DNA from: Chloroflexota bacterium
GTDB taxonomy: Bacteria; Chloroflexota; Anaerolineae; Promineifilales; Promineifilaceae
NCBI GenBank assembly: GCA_003519205.1
Contig: DOXE01000040.1
Location: forward strand, 936-9,636
DNA: 8,701 nt
Direction: 5' to 3'
Every line of letters begins with the position of its first letter. Position 1 is the first letter of the stretch. This document shows positions 6,094 to 8,701 of the stretch, one piece after another. The translations under genes were made by a program, and so were the position numbers. Under the pieces are notes generated by a model. That model did not search any database and was not told the origin of the DNA. It saw nothing but the letters and a program-made list of their open reading frames with translations.

Positions 6094-6666
6094 TTAAGTG
6101 TTCAGGTGGGCAAAAACTTCAGACTTCAGAATGGCAATAAAAGGTAAATTTCGGTAAATCTCTCCAAAATCCAGGCCATAACCGACGACAAATTCATTAG
6201 GAATATGAAAACCGGTGTAATCTACTGGAACGTCCACCTCTCGTCTATCGGGTTTGTCAAGAAGCGAAACAATGCGTAATGAAGCAGGTGAGCGGGCAAG
6301 CAAAATACGCCGCAAGTAATCTAATGTTCGCCCGCTGTCGATTATATCCTCGACAATCAGCACATTCCTGCCCCCGATGTCTTGGTTAAGATCCAGAACG
6401 ATACGGACGACGCCACTGGATTCTGTGCTCGCCCCGTAACTGGATACACCCATAAAATCTAATTCATGTGGTCGCTCCAGATCACGAGTCAGGTCGGCCA
6501 GGAACATGAAGGCCCCTTTAAGCACACAAATCAACAATAGATCGTCGGTGTGGCGATAGTCATCGGTGATACGGTGGGCCAGCTCGCGGATTCGAGCTTG
6601 CAATGTCTTTTCATCAATCAAGATATCGGCGATATCATCATGTAGATTATGACTAGAATTAATCAC
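6094..6666 (-). CDS. hpt: Hypoxanthine phosphoribosyltransferase
   Basis: 190 residues, a normal length. Cytoplasmic purine-salvage enzyme that converts hypoxanthine (and usually guanine) plus PRPP to IMP/GMP and pyrophosphate. The start is GTG, chosen because TAGGAG (minus strand, core at 6676-6673) lies 6 nt upstream and the N-terminus then has family length. Motifs: LKGA (49-52), the cis-peptide pyrophosphate-binding loop; the flexible-loop region MGVSSYGAS (72-80); VEDIIDSGRTL (105-115), the PRPP-binding signature with catalytic acidic residues; Lys138; and IPNEFVVGYGLDF (155-167), purine and Mg binding. It lies 94 nt downstream of tdk, giving a nucleotide-salvage pair. An inverted repeat occupies much of that gap. 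Confidence 0.96.
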   Translation of the reverse strand: MINSSHNLHDDIADILIDEKTLQARIRELAHRITDDYRHTDDLLLICVLKGAFMFLADLTRDLERPHELDFMGVSSYGASTESSGVVRIVLDLNQDIGGRNVLIVEDIIDSGRTLDYLRRILLARSPASLRIVSLLDKPDRREVDVPVDYTGFHIPNEFVVGYGLDFGEIYRNLPFIAILKSEVFAHLNT

Positions 6667-6720
6667 AATGCTCTCCTACCAAACGGTTTTTTATGGTGTC
6701 TGATCGCGATGGTTCGAGTT

Positions 6721-6768
6721 AATCATGGTCCCGATGTGGTCATTGAAATTGTGACGGGGATCATGATT
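6721..6768. repeat. Imperfect 12-bp inverted repeat between tdk and hpt
   Basis: AATCATGGTCCC (6721-6732) faces GGGGATCATGATT (6756-6768), giving 12 pairs counting one G-U in + strand RNA, or 11 plus a C-A mismatch in the minus-strand mRNA. The loop contains a second short stem, GTCA/TGAC (6739-6742/6752-6755). The right arm overlaps the tdk stop codon. No U tract follows on either strand, so it is not a classic terminator. It may be an mRNA-processing or stabilising stem, or a protein-binding site. Confidence 0.5.
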
Positions 6769-7342
6769 GGGAAAGATTGACTGTATGGCACTGACGGCAT
6801 CGGGCTTCATAGACTTCGGCTGCGCCCACCAAAACGATTGGATCATCATATGAAGCCGGTTGGCCAATAATCAGTCGTTGGGTCCGGTTTGCTTCTTCCC
6901 CACAAACTACGCAAATAGCATGCAATTTATCCACTTCTTCAGCGCGAGCCATCAGATCTGGTATTGGGCCAAAAGGTACACCACGGAAATCAGTGTCTAA
7001 TCCAGCACAGATGACGCGTTTTCCTTGATCGGCCAGCTTCTCACAAATATTGATAACATCGGCATCAAAAAACTGTACTTCATCGATGGCGATCACCGTT
7101 GTGTCAGGATCAACCTGGGTCAGGATTTCACTGGCAAAACTAACTGGCCTGGCATCAAAGTCGAGACCATTATGCGAAGTAACCCGTTTTTCGTGATAAC
7201 GATCGTCTATGAGGGGCTTAAATACCTGAACTTTTTGGCGAGCGATGACGGCTCGTCTCAAACGGCGGATCAGCTCTTCAGTCTTGCCACTGAACATGCT
7301 ACCGCAGATTAGCTCTACTCGACCGCGGCTGTGTTTGGTCAT
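6761..7342 (-). CDS. tdk: Thymidine kinase (type II, zinc-binding)
   Basis: 193 residues, full length. Phosphorylates thymidine to dTMP with ATP in pyrimidine salvage. The start ATG has GGGAGG 4 nt upstream. P-loop GSMFSGKT (14-21); FKPLIDDRY (41-49); IDEVQFF (86-92) with Walker B Asp87 and presumed catalytic base Glu88; GLDTDFRG (114-121). The zinc ribbon has CVVC (144-147) and CRQC (182-185) with four cysteines. The thymidine-binding lasso is in [18 protein letters not shown] (165-182). All key residues are present. It lies downstream of rpmE, an arrangement also common in Firmicutes, but an intrinsic terminator separates the two here, so expression probably depends on read-through or an unseen promoter. 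Confidence 0.97.
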   Translation of the reverse strand: MTKHSRGRVELICGSMFSGKTEELIRRLRRAVIARQKVQVFKPLIDDRYHEKRVTSHNGLDFDARPVSFASEILTQVDPDTTVIAIDEVQFFDADVINICEKLADQGKRVICAGLDTDFRGVPFGPIPDLMARAEEVDKLHAICVVCGEEANRTQRLIIGQPASYDDPIVLVGAAEVYEARCRQCHTVNLSQS

Positions 7343-7353
7343 TCATCCTCCCG

Positions 7354-7365
7354 AGGAAATTTCCT
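7354..7365. repeat. 12-bp perfect palindrome just upstream of tdk
   Basis: AGGAAATTTCCT is self-complementary and centred about 17 nt before the tdk ATG. The following bases allow a competing small hairpin in the mRNA (TCCT-CGGG-AGGA) that would cover part of the tdk ribosome-binding site. It may be an operator or a translational control element, or chance. Confidence 0.3.
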
Positions 7366-7370
7366 TTGCC

Positions 7371-7412
7371 ACAAAGTAAGAAAGGCAGATACGACAATCG
7401 CACCTGCCCTTT
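7371..7412 (-). terminator. Intrinsic terminator or attenuator between rpmE and tdk
   Basis: In minus-strand RNA, 7412-7398 pairs with 7394-7381 over 14 bp with one bulged G (7407) and a UUG loop. Two of the pairs are G-U (7403-7389 and 7401-7391) and would be A-C mismatches on the + strand, so the structure is maintained for the minus-strand transcript. A U-rich tract, TTTCTTACTTTG, follows. It would separate abundant ribosomal-protein mRNA from the salvage genes. A T-run on the + side (7410-7414) could also support some reverse termination. Confidence 0.7.
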
Positions 7413-7437
7413 TTCTTCCCGATTGAATTCTTAGCCC

Positions 7438-7884
7438 CTACTCTATCAAGTCGTTTGCCCGCAGGTATTTTTTGATGTCAATCAATGCCTTTTGGCCAAC
7501 GCCGGTAATGGCTAATAAGGCATCCTCGCCTTGCTCCAGTCGCTGTAGCACATCCCCCACTGTTTCCAGACCGTCAGCCCTCAAGGCGTTTAAAGCTCGG
7601 GTATTGAGCGAAATCTCATCGATGGATAAAGAAGCGGGCAAGTGAGACTCGGCCTGAATTTCAGCTTCAGTCCTGATCTCTTCACGTCGCTGCAATCGCT
7701 TCATAAAACGTTCAACCTGGCCTTCCGTGTCAACCAAGCGTTGCTGCCCAGTGTAAAACGGGTGGTTTCCCGACCAAATCTCGACATGAAGTTCCGGCTT
7801 TGTAGATCCAACGGTCATTATAACTTCGCCATTACAGATGACCTTAGCCTCCGGATACCATTCTGGATGAATTTCTTTCTTCAT
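7438..7884 (-). CDS. rpmE: Ribosomal protein L31 fused to an RNA polymerase alpha-CTD-like HhH domain
   Basis: 148 residues against about 65-75 for ordinary L31. Residues 1-65 are L31, a 50S protein near the central protuberance that bridges the subunits: KKEIHPEWYPEAKVICNGE, then HPFYTGQQRLVDTEGQVERF (41-60). The zinc ligands of the C+ type are lost: only Cys17 remains, and the usual CxxC before HPFYTG reads WSGN. A charged helical linker (about 62-84) leads to residues 86-146, which align by eye with RNA polymerase alpha-CTD. SIDEISLNTRALNAL and ITGVGQKALIDIKKYL are the two conserved blocks, the second with a helix-hairpin-helix G-V-G-x-K. Arg96, Asn99, Gly130 and Lys132 match E. coli alpha R265, N268, G296 and K298. 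The start has AGGA 7 nt upstream. It lies 15 nt after rpmA. Confidence 0.9.
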   Translation of the reverse strand: MKKEIHPEWYPEAKVICNGEVIMTVGSTKPELHVEIWSGNHPFYTGQQRLVDTEGQVERFMKRLQRREEIRTEAEIQAESHLPASLSIDEISLNTRALNALRADGLETVGDVLQRLEQGEDALLAITGVGQKALIDIKKYLRANDLIE

Positions 7885-7899
7885 TGCTGTTCCTGTTGC

Positions 7900-8160
7900 C
7901 TATCCGAGTTCCATAGGGTAAACGCTCACGTACTTGCGGCCGTGTTTAATTTCATACTTAACCTGACCATCAATGAGGGAATAAATGGTGTAGTCCCTAC
8001 CAAGTCCAACATTATTTCCCGGCTTAAACTTCGTTCCTTTCTGGCGAATGATGATATTGCCAGGAATTACGAATTCTCCACCGTAGCATTTGACTCCAAG
8101 CCTCTTAGAGTTGCTGTCACGACCGTTTCGGCTTGAGCCAGCCCCTTTTTTGTGTGCCAT
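7900..8160 (-). CDS. rpmA: 50S ribosomal protein L27
   Basis: 86 residues, typical length. L27 binds 23S rRNA beside the peptidyl-transferase centre, its flexible N-terminus reaching towards the P-site tRNA. The opening [20 protein letters not shown], then [20 protein letters not shown] and the G-T-K-F-x-P-G-N-N-V-G-x-G-x-D block, are diagnostic. AGGAGA precedes the ATG by 7 nt. There is no N-terminal extension of the kind cleaved by Prp protease in Firmicutes, and no prp gene lies between rplU and rpmA. It is part of the rplU-rpmA-rpmE unit. Confidence 0.97.
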   Translation of the reverse strand: MAHKKGAGSSRNGRDSNSKRLGVKCYGGEFVIPGNIIIRQKGTKFKPGNNVGLGRDYTIYSLIDGQVKYEIKHGRKYVSVYPMELG

Positions 8161-8202
8161 AATTAATTCTCCTGATACAGACGATTCATATTTGATACCG
8201 AT

Positions 8203-8222
8203 AAATCGAACGAAAACGATTT
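8203..8222 (-). other. Small stem-loop in the rplU-rpmA gap
   Basis: AAATCG and CGATTT (8203-8208/8217-8222) form a 6-bp inverted repeat with an 8-nt loop in the 99-nt spacer. The spacer holds no gene, although prp (ysxB) often sits here in other bacteria. No U tract follows, so it is not a terminator; the two ribosomal genes are probably cotranscribed. Confidence 0.25.
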
Positions 8223-8259
8223 CTACGAACGTCCGCTAGTCCTAATGTTACTGTACCAG

Positions 8260-8574
8260 CTAACTGATTATAATTTCATCCACCAGTAAACGTGTGTAAG
8301 ATTGGCGATGGCCCTGTCGACGACGATAACGCTTTCTAGGTCGATATTTCCAGACAAAAATTTTTTTGCCCCGGAATTGCTCGACGACAGTTGCTTTGAC
8401 CAAAGCGCCGTCGACCGCCGGCTGGCCAACGTTAACCTCTCCTTCGTCGGATATCAGTAAAACCCTATCAAGCTCGATTTTTTCACCGACTTCATAAGGC
8501 AGCTTCTCTACGATGAAGCTATGACCTTCTTCGGCGCGGTATTGCCGGCCGCCACATTCGACTATAGCGTACAC
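8260..8574 (-). CDS. rplU: 50S ribosomal protein L21
   Basis: 104 residues from a GTG start, the normal length for L21, which binds 23S rRNA together with L20. The body begins YAIVECGGRQYRAEEG, the family's usual N-terminus. FVWKYRPRKRYRRRQGHRQ, near the C-terminus, is the basic rRNA-binding signature. The reading frame extends 25 codons further to an ATG at 8649, but those residues resemble no L21 and the GTG has a perfect GGAGG site. First gene of the visible rplU-rpmA-rpmE-tdk-hpt series. Confidence 0.96.
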   Translation of the reverse strand: MYAIVECGGRQYRAEEGHSFIVEKLPYEVGEKIELDRVLLISDEGEVNVGQPAVDGALVKATVVEQFRGKKIFVWKYRPRKRYRRRQGHRQSYTRLLVDEIIIS

Positions 8575-8579
8575 AATTA

Positions 8580-8584
8580 CCTCC
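8580..8584 (-). promoter_or_regulatory. Ribosome-binding site that fixes the rplU GTG start
   Basis: GGAGG on the minus strand sits 5 nt before GTG at 8574. It decides against the ATG at 8649, which would give a protein 25 residues longer than the family. Confidence 0.9.
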
Positions 8585-8608
8585 AGAGATCCGATTTGAT
8601 GGTTATCG

Positions 8609-8638
8609 ATGCTTAAATTCGCAATGAAACCAAAGCAT
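8609..8638 (-). other. Stem-loop in the rplU leader
   Basis: ATGCTT and AAGCAT (8609-8614/8633-8638) can pair in the leader of rplU about 35 nt before its start. Ribosomal-protein leaders are often autoregulated, but this stem is short and no known L21 leader consensus is recognised. I see no clear promoter in the remaining sequence up to the window edge. Confidence 0.22.
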
Positions 8639-8701
8639 TTACCGACCACGGACCCAATTTCTTTTCATTGTCTATTTTCGCAAAAAGAACCGGCATGTCA
8701 T

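Noticed and set aside
7642..8136. 164-codon open frame on the + strand
   Set aside because: It lies antisense to rpmE and rpmA, both certain genes, and its protein looks like no family.
8575..8649. 25-residue N-terminal extension of L21 from an ATG at 8649
   Set aside because: The extra residues resemble no L21, and the GTG at 8574 has GGAGG at ideal spacing and gives the family length.

Overview
The window looks like a piece of a Chloroflexota chromosome, most likely Anaerolineae-like. This is an inference from gene content, not a phylogeny. The supporting signs are moderate GC, a secreted lipoprotein with a Thr/Pro-rich linker, a DUF6391 gene, a MurE with an EDPR motif, and a ribosomal protein L31 carrying an RNA-polymerase alpha-CTD-like tail. 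I see no mobile elements, CRISPR arrays, tRNAs or rRNAs.

Left half, + strand: the 3' part of murE (cell-wall precursor ligase, 5' end outside the window), a probable weak terminator, a DUF6391 membrane protein, holA (clamp-loader delta subunit) 15 nt after it, then an 825-residue lipoprotein S41 peptidase with PDZ and C-terminal beta-sandwich domains.

Middle, 5205-5744: 540 nt without a convincing protein gene, but dense in RNA-like structure. A chain of nested + strand hairpins ends in a strong intrinsic terminator (5341-5376). The stretch 5377-5453 holds nothing clear beyond a weak possible promoter. A second structured block (5454-5567) ends in another strong + strand terminator. The stretch 5568-5660 shows only a doubtful 51-codon minus-strand frame. 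At 5661-5698 there is a good-looking sigma70-type promoter pointing left. In several helices the G-U wobbles pair only in + strand RNA, which tells which strand is the functional transcript.

Right half, minus strand, transcribed right to left: rplU (L21), rpmA (L27), rpmE (L31 fused to an alpha-CTD-like domain), an intrinsic terminator or attenuator, tdk (thymidine kinase), a 12-bp inverted repeat, and hpt (hypoxanthine phosphoribosyltransferase). Two very short reading frames follow (32 and 56 codons); the second encodes a single-pass membrane peptide. The unit joins ribosomal-protein supply to nucleotide salvage. The most unusual item is the L31 fusion, which keeps the residues that in E. 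coli alpha-CTD touch UP-element DNA. The S41 and minus-strand units converge on the structured middle region.
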